Shown: positions 48,023-57,241 of the stretch, one piece after another | How the letters are laid out: each line of letters begins with the position of its first letter | Position numbering within the stretch: position 1 is the first letter of the stretch | Assembly: GCA_913057435.1 (NCBI GenBank) | Contig: CAJXNY010000004.1 | Span: 124,001-188,000 of the forward strand | Source: an uncultured Oceanospirillaceae bacterium | Lineage (GTDB): Bacteria; Pseudomonadota; Gammaproteobacteria; Pseudomonadales; Balneatricaceae | Length of the DNA: 64,000 bases | Direction of reading: 5' to 3' | Notes under the pieces: model-generated | Seen by the model: only the letters and a program-made list of their open reading frames with translations | Database searches by the model: none | Told to the model about the DNA's origin: nothing | Made by a program: the position numbers and the translations under genes

Positions 48023-48809
48023 TTAATATCTCCTGAAAAAACGTGGTTATCTGAGGCAGTAAATCAAACCCCTGGTGCGCTATCCCTGGCACAATATCCA
48101 GCCGCACACTCACACCTTTCGCTTGCAGCGCCTGCGCCAGGCACTGGCAGCGTTCAACACGATCCTGACCAGCATCATTAGCAGCAGGCATCCAGTATCG
48201 ATTCTCTACGGTGAGCACAATCTCATCACGATCGCGGTCATTCGCACCAACAATTAACTGAACGGGTACCGATTTAATGGTATCAAAATCTACTTTAATA
48301 CCAAATATCGCTTCAATATCACCAATGCCGGTCCACCATGCTGCCTTATCATCTGGCAAAGTAACCAGACCTGGCGCACCCGCTGAAAGACCCGCAAGGC
48401 GTTCAGGATACAGGTAAAGAAAACGGTGCGCGAACTGACCGCCACCCGAAAAACCATGTAGAAAGAAACGTTCATAATCAATCGCTAACCGGCTACCAGC
48501 TTCTTCTACCATTGCCAGCAGCACCTGGTCATAACGCACATTCATCTGGTTTAAAAACTTGTAGCCACCGGTCTCTTCTGGCACTGGAATACCGACTGGA
48601 AACAGCGGGCAGAGCACAACAACGCCGTGCTGCTCGGCAAATTCAGCCAGCAGGTCTCGATATTTTTCCGGCGTCCGCCGCGAACCATGCACAACAACCA
48701 GCAATGATGTGTTAGCCCTGATATTTCGCGGCACGTAAAGGCAATAACTGAATCGCTGATCGGCCTGGCAGGCGTAAAAGGTTGTTGCTCCCTGATCATA
48801 AATACCCAC
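48006..48809 (-). CDS. Alpha/beta hydrolase
   Basis: 267 residues from a GTG at 48809 (AGGGG seven bases upstream). Features: oxyanion region VVVHGSRRTPEKYRD, nucleophile serine in FLHGFSGGGQFAHRF, and a C-terminal histidine in GIAHQGFDLLP. It resembles esterase D/PHB-depolymerase-type hydrolases. There is no signal peptide, so it is cytoplasmic. Substrate unknown. It is the first gene of an operon with a GntR regulator, and divergent from the iron-uptake genes. Confidence 0.85.
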   Translation of the reverse strand: MGIYDQGATTFYACQADQRFSYCLYVPRNIRANTSLLVVVHGSRRTPEKYRDLLAEFAEQHGVVVLCPLFPVGIPVPEETGGYKFLNQMNVRYDQVLLAMVEEAGSRLAIDYERFFLHGFSGGGQFAHRFLYLYPERLAGLSAGAPGLVTLPDDKAAWWTGIGDIEAIFGIKVDFDTIKSVPVQLIVGANDRDRDEIVLTVENRYWMPAANDAGQDRVERCQCLAQALQAKGVSVRLDIVPGIAHQGFDLLPQITTFFQEILSGRVP

Positions 48810-48870
48810 TCAATAGCCCCTCGATGTCATTCTAGATGTAACGAATGGTATTTTAATTAAAGTAAATACC

Positions 48871-48889
48871 GCATATGATAATCACCATC
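48871..48889. promoter_or_regulatory. Fur box upstream of the TonB receptor
   Basis: GCATATGATAATCACCATC matches the 19-bp Fur consensus GATAATGATAATCATTATC at 14 positions and lies 51 bp before the receptor start, within a promoter region shared with the divergent hydrolase. It suggests iron repression of the receptor-transporter operon. Confidence 0.75.
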
Positions 48890-48939
48890 AAATGCATTTG
48901 AGTTTCAATCCTACACTAGTATGCACCTGGAATGTGTTC

Positions 48940-51060
48940 ATGAAACCGACTCTATCGTTACCCACTCTGGCTATCGCCGCTCTGACTACACTCCCGGCAA
49001 GCGCCGAGGTTAATCAGCAAAATGATCTGGTGATCACTGCCACCCGTCAGGATATCTCTCTGCGAGATATCCCTCACGCCGTTACCGTACTGGAGCGGGA
49101 AGATATTCAGAGCCAGCTGGCAGTGTCCCGCAATCTGGCCGAAGTCCTGTCTAAAGTAGTCCCAGGCATGGCACCTGCAAGCCAGACACTGACGAATTTC
49201 AATCAGTCTCTGCGCGGTCGTAATATGCTGATACTGGTTGATGGTGTGCCACAAAACACCAACCGCAATGCCAGTCGAGATCTGATGACCGTTGATCCGG
49301 CTAATATTGAGCGCATCGAAGTTGTCCGTGGTGGTAGCGCGGTGTATGGCAGCGGTGCAGCAGGCGGGATGGTCAACATTATTACCCGCCGTAACGTCTC
49401 GGAGTCCGTAACCACGGTCGGCCTGAGCACGTCATTGAGCAACCTCAGTAAAGATGGACTGGGCAACCGGCTGGAGCACTACAGCGGCGGTAATAACGGT
49501 AGTTTTGACTACGGTTTCAACCTGGCTGCAGAGCAGCGTCGCGGCTTCTTTGATGCTGATGGCGACCGTATCGCACCTGAGCCCAGCCAGGGCGACCTGT
49601 CTGATACCGACAGCCTGAGTCTGGCAGGTAAACTGCGCTGGCAAAATGATGACAGCCGGGTCACCCTGGCGATCAACCACTATGTGGCAGACCAGGACAC
49701 TGACTTTGCCTCAGACGCCTCTGTTATGGCGGCCCCCGCCGGTACCGTCAAAGCGCAGGCGCTGGAAGGAATCCAGCTGGACAAACAGAATGAAACTCGC
49801 AACAGCCAGATCAACCTGAGCCTGCAGCAGGACAACACCGTCATTGGGGACATTGAGTCACAGCTCTATTACCGCAGCTTTGAGGCCCGCTTCGCTCCTT
49901 TTGATGGACGCCCATACGGTGGCTGGAACCATCTGGCGCAGAGTTATCTGGAGTCCGAGTCCTGGGGAGGCCGACTGGGGGTCAGCAGCGATCTGTCTGA
50001 ACGCAGCGTTATCCGCTGGGGGCTGGATCTGAGTCGTGAAAAAACCAGCATGCCGGTTACCACCTATGACGGTACCGCTTTTGACAGCAGCAACGGGCTG
50101 GTATTCATCGACACAGGCGATAAAGACTTCGTACCCGAACTGACCCACGACACCGCAGCGATATTTGCCCAGCTTGAAACCGAGTTTGGGGACAACTGGC
50201 GCTGGCAGCTGGGCAGTCGTTATGAGCATGTGAACGCAGCGTTCAACGACTTCACGACACTGGGCCAGCAGAATGCTATCGAGGGCGGCGAGAGCAGCTA
50301 TAGCGATGTGCTGTGGAATACCGGTGTTATCTATGATCTGAACAGTGAGTCTGAACTCTACGCCAGCTTCTCTCAGGGTTTTGAGTTACCCGATATCGGC
50401 CTGCGTATCCGTTATGCCAGCGCCGATTTCGACATCAGCAGCTCAGAACTGAAGCCGATCAAAACGGATAACTACGAGCTCGGCTATCGGGGTGACTGGG
50501 GCAATACTCAGGGCAGTGTCGCACTGTTTTATAACACTTCAGATCTGGGCTCGGTGGTTACCCAGGATTTCAGCCTGGCTCAGGCGCGTCGTAAAGAGCG
50601 TGTCTACGGGCTGGAACTGGCACTGGAACACCGGCTGGATGCCTCATGGGCCGTGGGCGGTAACCTGAGCTGGCTGAAAGGCGAGAACTACGATGAAAAT
50701 GATCAACGCTGGGAAGCCCTGAACGGCTACCGTATTCCACCGTTGCAGATGCACGCATGGCTAAACTGGCAACAGAGCGAAGACTGGGCTCACCTGTTAC
50801 AGCTGAACTACAGCGGCTCACGTGATGACGCCTTCAAGGATCAGGTTGGCTTTGGTAGTCGTGAAGTACAGTCCTACACCACTGTGGATCTGCTATCCCG
50901 TTACCAGTTACGCCGGGGCGAACTGTCGATCGGCATCGAAAACCTGCTGAATAAACAGTACTACACCGTATATGGCCAGTTGTTGCGTAACAATAACAAC
51001 AGCAGTCACATTCCGGCCAATGGTGCGTTATTGCGCCTGAACTACGCACAACGCTGGTAA
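48940..51060 (+). CDS. TonB-dependent siderophore receptor
   Basis: 706 residues from the ATG at 48940, giving a clean signal peptide (LPTLAIAALTTLPASA); the frame opens 16 codons earlier. A TonB box-like DLVITATRQ is followed by the plug domain (about 45-160; IPHAVTVLEREDI, ILVDGVPQNTNRNA, IERIEVVRGGSAVYGSGAAG) and a 22-strand barrel ending in aromatic tryptophan (LRLNYAQRW). It imports a ferric chelate across the outer membrane. The 3' end overlaps the ABC binding-protein gene by one base. No siderophore biosynthesis gene is nearby, so a xenosiderophore is likely. Confidence 0.93.
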   Translation: MKPTLSLPTLAIAALTTLPASAEVNQQNDLVITATRQDISLRDIPHAVTVLEREDIQSQLAVSRNLAEVLSKVVPGMAPASQTLTNFNQSLRGRNMLILVDGVPQNTNRNASRDLMTVDPANIERIEVVRGGSAVYGSGAAGGMVNIITRRNVSESVTTVGLSTSLSNLSKDGLGNRLEHYSGGNNGSFDYGFNLAAEQRRGFFDADGDRIAPEPSQGDLSDTDSLSLAGKLRWQNDDSRVTLAINHYVADQDTDFASDASVMAAPAGTVKAQALEGIQLDKQNETRNSQINLSLQQDNTVIGDIESQLYYRSFEARFAPFDGRPYGGWNHLAQSYLESESWGGRLGVSSDLSERSVIRWGLDLSREKTSMPVTTYDGTAFDSSNGLVFIDTGDKDFVPELTHDTAAIFAQLETEFGDNWRWQLGSRYEHVNAAFNDFTTLGQQNAIEGGESSYSDVLWNTGVIYDLNSESELYASFSQGFELPDIGLRIRYASADFDISSSELKPIKTDNYELGYRGDWGNTQGSVALFYNTSDLGSVVTQDFSLAQARRKERVYGLELALEHRLDASWAVGGNLSWLKGENYDENDQRWEALNGYRIPPLQMHAWLNWQQSEDWAHLLQLNYSGSRDDAFKDQVGFGSREVQSYTTVDLLSRYQLRRGELSIGIENLLNKQYYTVYGQLLRNNNNSSHIPANGALLRLNYAQRW

Positions 51061-51959
51061 TGGCTCGACTGCTGCTTCTACTGTTGCTAATACCGCTGGC
51101 AGCTGCCGGGGCGGACTGCCGCCCGGTCCCCCACGCGATGGGGGTCAGCTGCATAGCGGATCAGCCGCAACGCATTGCGGTACTGGACAGTGGTGAACTG
51201 GATGTGGTGCTGACACTGGGGTTACAGCCAGTGGCAGCCACCACACCCAGTCACGCCGGTCAGTTTCCGGTTTATCTGCGTGATCAGCTGGCACCGACCG
51301 TCGATCTTGGCGTGCCTCAGGAACCGGATATGGAGCGCCTTGCCGCGCTAAAACCTGACCTGATTCTGGGCAGCAAGCTGCGCCATGGCCGTTACTATCC
51401 GATCCTGAGCAGTATTGCTCCAACGGTACTGAGCGAGCGCATCGGGGCCAGCTGGGCAGAGAACCTGCAGCTGTTTGCCTGGGCACTGAATCAGCAAGAC
51501 CGTGCCCGGCGCTGGCAACAGCAGTTCGAGCAGCGTTGCGCCGACATTCGTCAGCTGGCACAGCAAAAACAGCAGCCAACTGTATCAGTGGTGCGCTCCA
51601 TGCAAAGCCACATCCGGCTCTATCTGCAGGACTCCTTTGTTGGCAATTTACTGCAACGTTGTGGAATTTCCCGCCCGCTCGCACAGCAGGCAACCGGGTT
51701 TGCGGTACGACTACGCTCGCCTGTTGCCATCAAGCAACTGGATGGCGACATCCTGCTGCTCAGTGAATACGCGGTAGAACGCGGCTCGCTGATCCGACGC
51801 TGGCAGCACAGTGGCTTTTGGTCACTGCTGCAAGCGCCAGCCAGCGGTCAGCTTTATTCAATAGAAGACAGCTGGTGGATGCTCGGTATTGGCCCGACCG
51901 CTGCGCTTCGAATTCTGGATGATATTGAACAGGTACTGATCAGCTATGACGTGGACTAA
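51060..51959 (+). CDS. ABC transporter periplasmic iron-siderophore binding protein
   Basis: 299 residues with a leucine-rich signal peptide ending near AAAGA. The TroA/FhuD-like fold is recognisable: RIAVLDSGELDVVLTLGLQP, PTVDLGVPQEPDMERLAALK, PDLILGSKLR and the C-terminal LLSEYAVERG and WWMLGIGPTAALRILDDI. It captures the chelate in the periplasm for the inner-membrane permeases. It starts inside the receptor stop codon (TAATG) and overlaps the permease gene by 14 bp. Confidence 0.9.
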   Translation: MARLLLLLLLIPLAAAGADCRPVPHAMGVSCIADQPQRIAVLDSGELDVVLTLGLQPVAATTPSHAGQFPVYLRDQLAPTVDLGVPQEPDMERLAALKPDLILGSKLRHGRYYPILSSIAPTVLSERIGASWAENLQLFAWALNQQDRARRWQQQFEQRCADIRQLAQQKQQPTVSVVRSMQSHIRLYLQDSFVGNLLQRCGISRPLAQQATGFAVRLRSPVAIKQLDGDILLLSEYAVERGSLIRRWQHSGFWSLLQAPASGQLYSIEDSWWMLGIGPTAALRILDDIEQVLISYDVD

Positions 51960-52932
51960 CCGACTGCTGTGCATGGCAGCCTGCCTGCTGGCATTGCTCA
52001 GTCCGGCCCTCGGCGACCCGGTATTTTCGCTGCTGCAACTCTGGCAATTCAGCCTGCCTTCGGCTCCCCCTTCGCTGGAGGCACTGATACTGCAAGAGCT
52101 GCGCTGGCCCCGTACCCTCGTCGCCGTGCTGGGTGGCGCGGCACTCGGCTGTGCAGGCTGCCTGCTACAACGCCTGACAGCCAACCAGCTGGCCAGCCCT
52201 GGCCTGATCGGTATCAACCAGGGGGCAGCACTTGGACTGGTTCTGCTGATTATGTCACCACTCCCCCTGTCACCATTACTCAGTTTCAGTGCTGCCTTTA
52301 CCGGGGCATTGCTGGCAATGGTGCTGGTATTTATGCTCACCCGGCTGAGTTTTGGCTTTCTGTCACCGGAAGGGCTGCTACTGTGCGGCGCGTTACTGGG
52401 CAGCCTGTACGGTGCGCTAACACTGGCACTGTTACTGATCAACCAGCATGCACTGGAACAAATTCGCTTCTGGCTTGCTGGCAGCCTTTCCTATGTAGAA
52501 CCTTCCCAGCTGGGACCCATGGCAATACTGGTGATCAGCGGACTGCTATTCGCCTTTGCTCTACAGCGCCGTTTGCAGGTACTGGAACTGGGCAGTGACG
52601 CCGCCCATGGACTGGGTATCAACCCGCTACACGCTCTGATACAGATAATGCTGGTGATCCTGGTGCTGACGGCAGCGGCCGTTGCCGTGATCGGTCCGAT
52701 TCTATTTCTCGGCCTGATCGTACCCCATCTGTCACGCAGTCTCTGGGGTGATCAGCTCTGGCGACAGCTGTCCGGCAGTGCGGTACTGGGCGCTCTCCTG
52801 CTGCTGGCTGCTGACAGCTTTATCCGACTCACCCCGCAGGCCGACCAGTTACCACCCTCGGTCCCTCTCGCGGTGCTGGGTGTTCCCTGTTTTATCTGGT
52901 TAATAATGCGACGTTATGCTCGGGAATCCTGA
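51946..52932 (+). CDS. FecCD-family ABC permease (first)
   Basis: 328 residues, about nine to ten membrane helices. FecCD hallmarks: ELRWPRTLVAVLGGAALGCA, NQLASPGLIGINQGAALGLV and GPILFLGLIVPHLSR. Together with the next gene it forms the heterodimeric channel for the ferric chelate. Its start overlaps the binding-protein gene. Confidence 0.94.
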   Translation: MTWTNRLLCMAACLLALLSPALGDPVFSLLQLWQFSLPSAPPSLEALILQELRWPRTLVAVLGGAALGCAGCLLQRLTANQLASPGLIGINQGAALGLVLLIMSPLPLSPLLSFSAAFTGALLAMVLVFMLTRLSFGFLSPEGLLLCGALLGSLYGALTLALLLINQHALEQIRFWLAGSLSYVEPSQLGPMAILVISGLLFAFALQRRLQVLELGSDAAHGLGINPLHALIQIMLVILVLTAAAVAVIGPILFLGLIVPHLSRSLWGDQLWRQLSGSAVLGALLLLAADSFIRLTPQADQLPPSVPLAVLGVPCFIWLIMRRYARES

Positions 52933-52933
52933 T

Positions 52934-53905
52934 ATGCGCTGGCTGATCTATCTCGCCCTGTTACCGCTGGCACTGCTCGGCTGCCTGCAATCAGGCAGCG
53001 TGACCCTGTCGGCAGAACAGTTACTGCTGCTGTTTCAGCCATCAGAAATGGCCACCACCACATCACAGCTGATTCTACAGTTACGTCTGCCACGTATGCT
53101 GTGTGCAATGCTGATTGGCGCGGCACTGGGCCTGGCTGGTCTGCTGTTACAGAGCCGCAGTGGCAACCCGATGGCTGACCCTGGCATGCTGGGGATCAAT
53201 CAGGGTGCTGCTCTGACGGTGGTGTTACTGCTGATCAGCCTCCCAGGACTTGATCCAGTACTGATCCCACTGGCCGGACTGGCCGGCGCACTCAGTATTA
53301 CCGGGTTACTCTGGTGGCTGAGTCAGCGTTGTCAGCCTGTCGCACTGCTGTTAATTGGCATCGCACTCAGCAGCCTGCTGGCAGCCCTGACCGGCCTGCT
53401 ATTACTGGTGGGAGAGCAACAACGCATCACGACCGTACTGACCTGGCTATCCGGTAGCCTGGCAGCCGCCGACTGGAACGATGTCTGGTTACTCAGTGGA
53501 TATTTACTGTTCCTGTTGCCAGCCGGTATCTGGCTCTGCTTTCGCGCAGACCCCTGCCTGCTGGACCCGCTGTCACGGCGGATGCTGGGGGCTGAGCAAA
53601 CATGGCTGAACAGCCTGTCGTTACTACTGGTTGCCACTCTGTCAGCCCTGGCCGTCACCGTTGCTGGTGCCATCGGTTTTATCGGTTTACTGGCACCGCA
53701 CCTGGCCAGACTGCTCCATAGTCCGTTGCCTTCACGGCTGGCACTCCCCTCCATGCTGTCGGGTGCTCTGCTCTGCCTGCTGGCAGACACCCTGGGGCGC
53801 GCGCTGTTCGCACCACTACAGCTGCCTGTCGGGCTGGTGCTGGCGATTATCGGTGCGCCGATGTTTTTACTGTTATTGATCACCCGCAAGACGTTGAAAA
53901 GGTAA
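52934..53905 (+). CDS. FecCD-family ABC permease (second)
   Basis: 323 residues from the ATG at 52934, one base after the previous stop. N-terminal membrane segment MRWLIYLALLPLALLGCLQ, then LRLPRMLCAMLIGAALGLAG, NPMADPGMLGINQGAALTVV and AIGFIGLLAPHLARLL. It pairs with the first permease; having two separate FecCD genes argues for the FecCD/FhuB-like heterodimer class rather than one fused protein. Confidence 0.94.
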   Translation: MRWLIYLALLPLALLGCLQSGSVTLSAEQLLLLFQPSEMATTTSQLILQLRLPRMLCAMLIGAALGLAGLLLQSRSGNPMADPGMLGINQGAALTVVLLLISLPGLDPVLIPLAGLAGALSITGLLWWLSQRCQPVALLLIGIALSSLLAALTGLLLLVGEQQRITTVLTWLSGSLAAADWNDVWLLSGYLLFLLPAGIWLCFRADPCLLDPLSRRMLGAEQTWLNSLSLLLVATLSALAVTVAGAIGFIGLLAPHLARLLHSPLPSRLALPSMLSGALLCLLADTLGRALFAPLQLPVGLVLAIIGAPMFLLLLITRKTLKR

Positions 53906-53911
53906 CCCGGT

Positions 53912-54721
53912 ATGAACACCCGATTTCAGGAACACAGCCCGCTGAACGCCCTGTCCGCTCAGAATCTGACAGTCAGTTACAAAGGGACGACGGTGCTTGA
54001 TCAGCTTTCACTGACACTTAACGCAGGTGAAATCTGTGTATTACTGGGGGCCAATGGTTGCGGAAAATCTACCCTGCTGAAAACGCTGGCGGGCGTATTG
54101 ACGCCAAAAAGTGGCAGCGTACTGCTGCAGAATCAGGCACTGGATCAGTACAGTGCTCGCCAGCGCGCCCGTCAGCTGGCCTTTTTGCCACAAAACCCGG
54201 CTGCGCCAGACAGCCTGACAGTACGGGAGCTCATTCTGCTTGGACGCTACCCGTTCCGACACCCGTTATTGCCCGCAGGCAAGCAGGACAAGGCAATTGT
54301 GGAGGAAGTACTGGCTCAGCTTGAACTAGGCTCGATGGCAGACAAGCCACTGGGCACCCTGTCCGGCGGGCAACGTCAGCGTGCATGGCTGGGTATGACA
54401 CTGGCACAGCAGTCAGAAATACTCATGCTTGATGAGCCCACCAGCTTTCTGGATCTGGCCCATCAATACGATTTGATGCAGCTGATACGGCAACAGAACC
54501 GGCAGCAGGGTAAAACCGTCATCATGGTACTACACGACCTGAACCAGGCTTTCGAATTTGCTGACCGGCTGATTTTTTTACGTGACGGGCAGATCATTGC
54601 CGATGGCTCTCCACAACAGACCGCCAGCAGCCCGCTGATTCACACCGTATTCGGCCTGCAAACGCTGGTGATGCAGCACCCTGAACAAAACCATCCCGTC
54701 TGTTTACCGCTGTCGCGGTAA
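53912..54721 (+). CDS. ABC transporter ATP-binding protein, FecE/FhuC type
   Basis: 269 residues. Walker A GANGCGKSTLLKT, signature LSGGQRQRAWLGMTLAQQ, Walker B ILMLDEPTSFLDLAHQ and switch histidine in MVLHDLNQAFEFADR are all present. It drives ferric-chelate import with the two FecCD permeases. Last gene of the operon, six bp after the second permease. It ends 11 bp from a convergent regulator gene. Confidence 0.96.
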   Translation: MNTRFQEHSPLNALSAQNLTVSYKGTTVLDQLSLTLNAGEICVLLGANGCGKSTLLKTLAGVLTPKSGSVLLQNQALDQYSARQRARQLAFLPQNPAAPDSLTVRELILLGRYPFRHPLLPAGKQDKAIVEEVLAQLELGSMADKPLGTLSGGQRQRAWLGMTLAQQSEILMLDEPTSFLDLAHQYDLMQLIRQQNRQQGKTVIMVLHDLNQAFEFADRLIFLRDGQIIADGSPQQTASSPLIHTVFGLQTLVMQHPEQNHPVCLPLSR

Positions 54722-54732
54722 ATAGCCTGAGG

Positions 54733-55629
54733 CTAATACTCAATTTTCAACGCCCGAATTAACGCCTCATTGGCCTGTAAGGTCTGCCGGGCCTCGTCAC
54801 CCAGCACCCCGGCCACGCTGTTGATCAGCCCCTCGGCAAACACAATATGCGCCGCCATGCTGTTAACGATGTAGCTACTGTTGTGGGGAATAAGAAAGCT
54901 GATGTCGGCACAACTGGCCAGCGGTGAAGCGTGATAATCGGTCAGGGCGATCACCTTTACCCCCATGCCCTGCACTGCCTGCGCCAGCTCAACCACCTTG
55001 CGGGTGTACGGCGTACAACTGGCCACCAGCAACACGTCCTCTTCCGTCAGCCCCACCAGTCCATCGGCCAGCCCACGGTCCGGCTGCAGTTGCACCACAC
55101 CGGGACGAATCATCCCCAGCCCATAACGTAAAAACCCCGCCAGCGAGAAAAACTGCCGCTCGGCATACACCCGCACCCTGGGGGCACGGGCCAGCAGCTG
55201 GGCCGCCTGATGCAGCTGATCCGCATCAAGCTGACGCAAACACTGCTGCAGGTTCTGCATCGACTCATTAACAATACGCTGAAACCCTTCCAGCTCGGCC
55301 CCGCCGCCGCTGAGCAGCTTATCTGCCTGCTGACTGTAAAAATCGCTGCCTGCCTGAGTCATAGACTCGCGGAACAGCGCCTGAAAATCATTAAAGCCCG
55401 CATAGCCCAGCGTTTTTGCCAGCCGGGTCAGGGTGGATGCATTCACCCCTACCCGCTGCGCCAGGCTGGAGATAGTGCCCACCGCCACCTGTTCCGGTTC
55501 AGCCACCAGCCGCCCCAGCACCGTATGGGCTTTAGGGCCCAGCCGTACCGGGGCATGACCCTGGCTGATTGCCTGGAGCAGTTGAGTCAGGTGTTCAAGG
55601 GTTGCGGGGGGGCGATACGGCTCAGTCAA
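54733..55629 (-). CDS. MurR/RpiR-family transcriptional regulator
   Basis: 298 residues from a TTG at 55629 (GGAG six bases upstream). The N-terminal HTH_6 domain (ISSLAQRVGVNASTLTRLAK, TLGYAGFNDFQALFRESM) is followed by a SIS sugar-phosphate-type domain (about 130-270; RVRVYAERQFFSLAGFLRYG, DVLLVASCTPYTRKVVELAQ). It is divergent from a class III aminotransferase gene, its likely target, although RpiR proteins usually sense phosphosugars. Confidence 0.93.
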   Translation of the reverse strand: MTEPYRPPATLEHLTQLLQAISQGHAPVRLGPKAHTVLGRLVAEPEQVAVGTISSLAQRVGVNASTLTRLAKTLGYAGFNDFQALFRESMTQAGSDFYSQQADKLLSGGGAELEGFQRIVNESMQNLQQCLRQLDADQLHQAAQLLARAPRVRVYAERQFFSLAGFLRYGLGMIRPGVVQLQPDRGLADGLVGLTEEDVLLVASCTPYTRKVVELAQAVQGMGVKVIALTDYHASPLASCADISFLIPHNSSYIVNSMAAHIVFAEGLINSVAGVLGDEARQTLQANEALIRALKIEY

Positions 55630-55712
55630 CGCAGACTCCAGTTGGCAAAATTCAGTGCCAGCAGTCTACCGGATGCACTGAATCATTGCAGAAACCCTTT
55701 GCCTGCACATTA

Positions 55713-55762
55713 TTTTGCAATTATATTTGCAACCAGTTCATCGATGCCGATATTTTTTGCAA
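55713..55762. promoter_or_regulatory. Triplicate direct repeat in the RpiR/aminotransferase promoter
   Basis: TTTTGCAA at 55713-55720 and 55755-55762 and ATTTGCAA at 55725-55732, in the 167-bp region between divergent genes. The first two copies are 12 bp apart, close to one helical turn. They are candidate binding sites for the RpiR regulator. Confidence 0.4.
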
Positions 55763-55796
55763 CCCACTGATCGCTGCCTGCAGCCTGGACACCACC

Positions 55797-57125
55797 ATGA
55801 GCCATGTATTTCACCGCAACCTGAACACCGACTACCCCACCGCCGTGCGTGGCGAAGGAATCTACCTGTTCGACAGTACCGGTAAACGTTACCTCGATGG
55901 CTGTGGTGGTGCGGCGGTGTCCTGCCTGGGTCACTCCGACGCCGAGGTAAAAGCGGCCATGCAGCAACAGCTCGACCAGCTCGCCTGGGCCCACAGTGGT
56001 TTTTTCACCACCGAGCCAATGGAACAGCTGGCTGATTTTCTGGTGGAACGCGCCCCGGCCGGGCTGGAGCATGTCTATTTCGTCTCCGGCGGCTCTGAAG
56101 CCATGGAATCCGCACTGAAACTGGCCCGCCAGTACTTTGTTGAACGCGGCCAGCCTGAGCGCCAGCACATTATTGCCCGCCTGCAGAGCTACCACGGTAA
56201 CACCCTGGGCGCACTGGCCACCGGCGGCAACCAGGCCCGGCGTCAGCAGTTTGAGCCGCTGCTGGTGAATGTCAGCCATGTCAGCGCCTGCAATGAGTAC
56301 CGTGGCAAGCAGGATGGGGAAACCACTGAGCAGTACTGCCAGCGGTTGCTGGATGAGCTGGAACAACAGATCGCCGAGCTGGGCGCGGACAAGGTGATGG
56401 CCTTTGTCGCTGAACCGGTAGTGGGCGCAACCATGGGCGCAGTACCCGCCGTTGCCGGGTATTTCAAAGGCATCCGCGAGATCTGCAACCGCCACGGCAT
56501 CCTGCTGATTCTGGATGAAGTGATGTGTGGTATGGGCCGCACCGGCAGCCTGTTCGCCGCCAGTCAGGAAGGCATCAGCCCGGATATTCTGTGCATCGCC
56601 AAAGGACTGGGCGCAGGCTATCAGCCGATTGGCGCAACCCTGGTCAGCGAGCATATCTACCAGGCGATCAAACAGGGCTCCGGCTTCTTCCAGCACGGCC
56701 ATACCTACATCGGCCACGCCATGGCCTGCGCGGCGGCACTGGCGGTACAAAAACGGATTGAAAGCGGTGATCTGCTGGCCAATGTTCAGCGTCAGGGCGA
56801 ACGCCTGCGCCAGGGTTTACTGCGCGAACTGAGTGACCACCCTTTTATCGGCAATATTCGCGGTCTGGGCCTGTTCCAGGGCGTTGAACTGGTACAGGAT
56901 AAAGCCAGTAAAACCCCGTTCGACCCGGCATTGAAAATCCACGCCCGGATCAAAGCCAAAGCGCTGGAAAACGGCCTGATGTGCTACCCCATGGGCGGCA
57001 CTCTGGATGGCAAACAGGGCGACCATATCCTGCTGGCCCCACCGTTTATCATCACCGATGCACAGATCGACGAACTGATCAGCCTGCTGGCCACCAGCTG
57101 TAAGCAGGTATTTGACAGCCTTTAA
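55797..57125 (+). CDS. Class III PLP-dependent aminotransferase
   Basis: 442 residues from the ATG at 55797; the open frame runs back to 55569 but that part is antisense to the RpiR gene. Features: YLDGCGGAAVSCLGHSDAEV, HVYFVSGGSEAMESALKLAR, SYHGNTLGALATGG, PLP aspartate in LILDEVMCGMGRTG, and PLP lysine in CIAKGLGAGYQP. It belongs to the acetylornithine/omega-aminotransferase fold. The amino donor cannot be named from sequence. A REP pair follows, then a CMD-family protein on the same strand. Confidence 0.92.
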   Translation: MSHVFHRNLNTDYPTAVRGEGIYLFDSTGKRYLDGCGGAAVSCLGHSDAEVKAAMQQQLDQLAWAHSGFFTTEPMEQLADFLVERAPAGLEHVYFVSGGSEAMESALKLARQYFVERGQPERQHIIARLQSYHGNTLGALATGGNQARRQQFEPLLVNVSHVSACNEYRGKQDGETTEQYCQRLLDELEQQIAELGADKVMAFVAEPVVGATMGAVPAVAGYFKGIREICNRHGILLILDEVMCGMGRTGSLFAASQEGISPDILCIAKGLGAGYQPIGATLVSEHIYQAIKQGSGFFQHGHTYIGHAMACAAALAVQKRIESGDLLANVQRQGERLRQGLLRELSDHPFIGNIRGLGLFQGVELVQDKASKTPFDPALKIHARIKAKALENGLMCYPMGGTLDGKQGDHILLAPPFIITDAQIDELISLLATSCKQVFDSL

Positions 57126-57135
57126 CCACACCACC

Positions 57136-57210
57136 GTAGGAGCGAGCCTGCTCGCGATGGCTGTTCTTCACTGGTGCAGCATCACTGATCGCCAGCAAGC
57201 TGGCTCCTAC
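57136..57210. repeat. REP element pair between aminotransferase and CMD genes
   Basis: 23-bp units at 57136-57158 (GTAGGAGCGAGCCTGCTCGCG core) and 57188-57210 (GCCAGCAAGCTGGC core) in opposite orientation, 29 bp apart. The first has a C for T change in its loop. They end 30 bp before the next start codon. Confidence 0.9.
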
Positions 57211-57241
57211 GAAAACACCAGGCCTGAGCGAGACGGAATTT

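Noticed and set aside
55569-55796. N-terminal extension of the class III aminotransferase
   Set aside because: It overlaps the RpiR gene on the other strand and has no family similarity; the ATG at 55797 begins the normal aminotransferase N-terminus.
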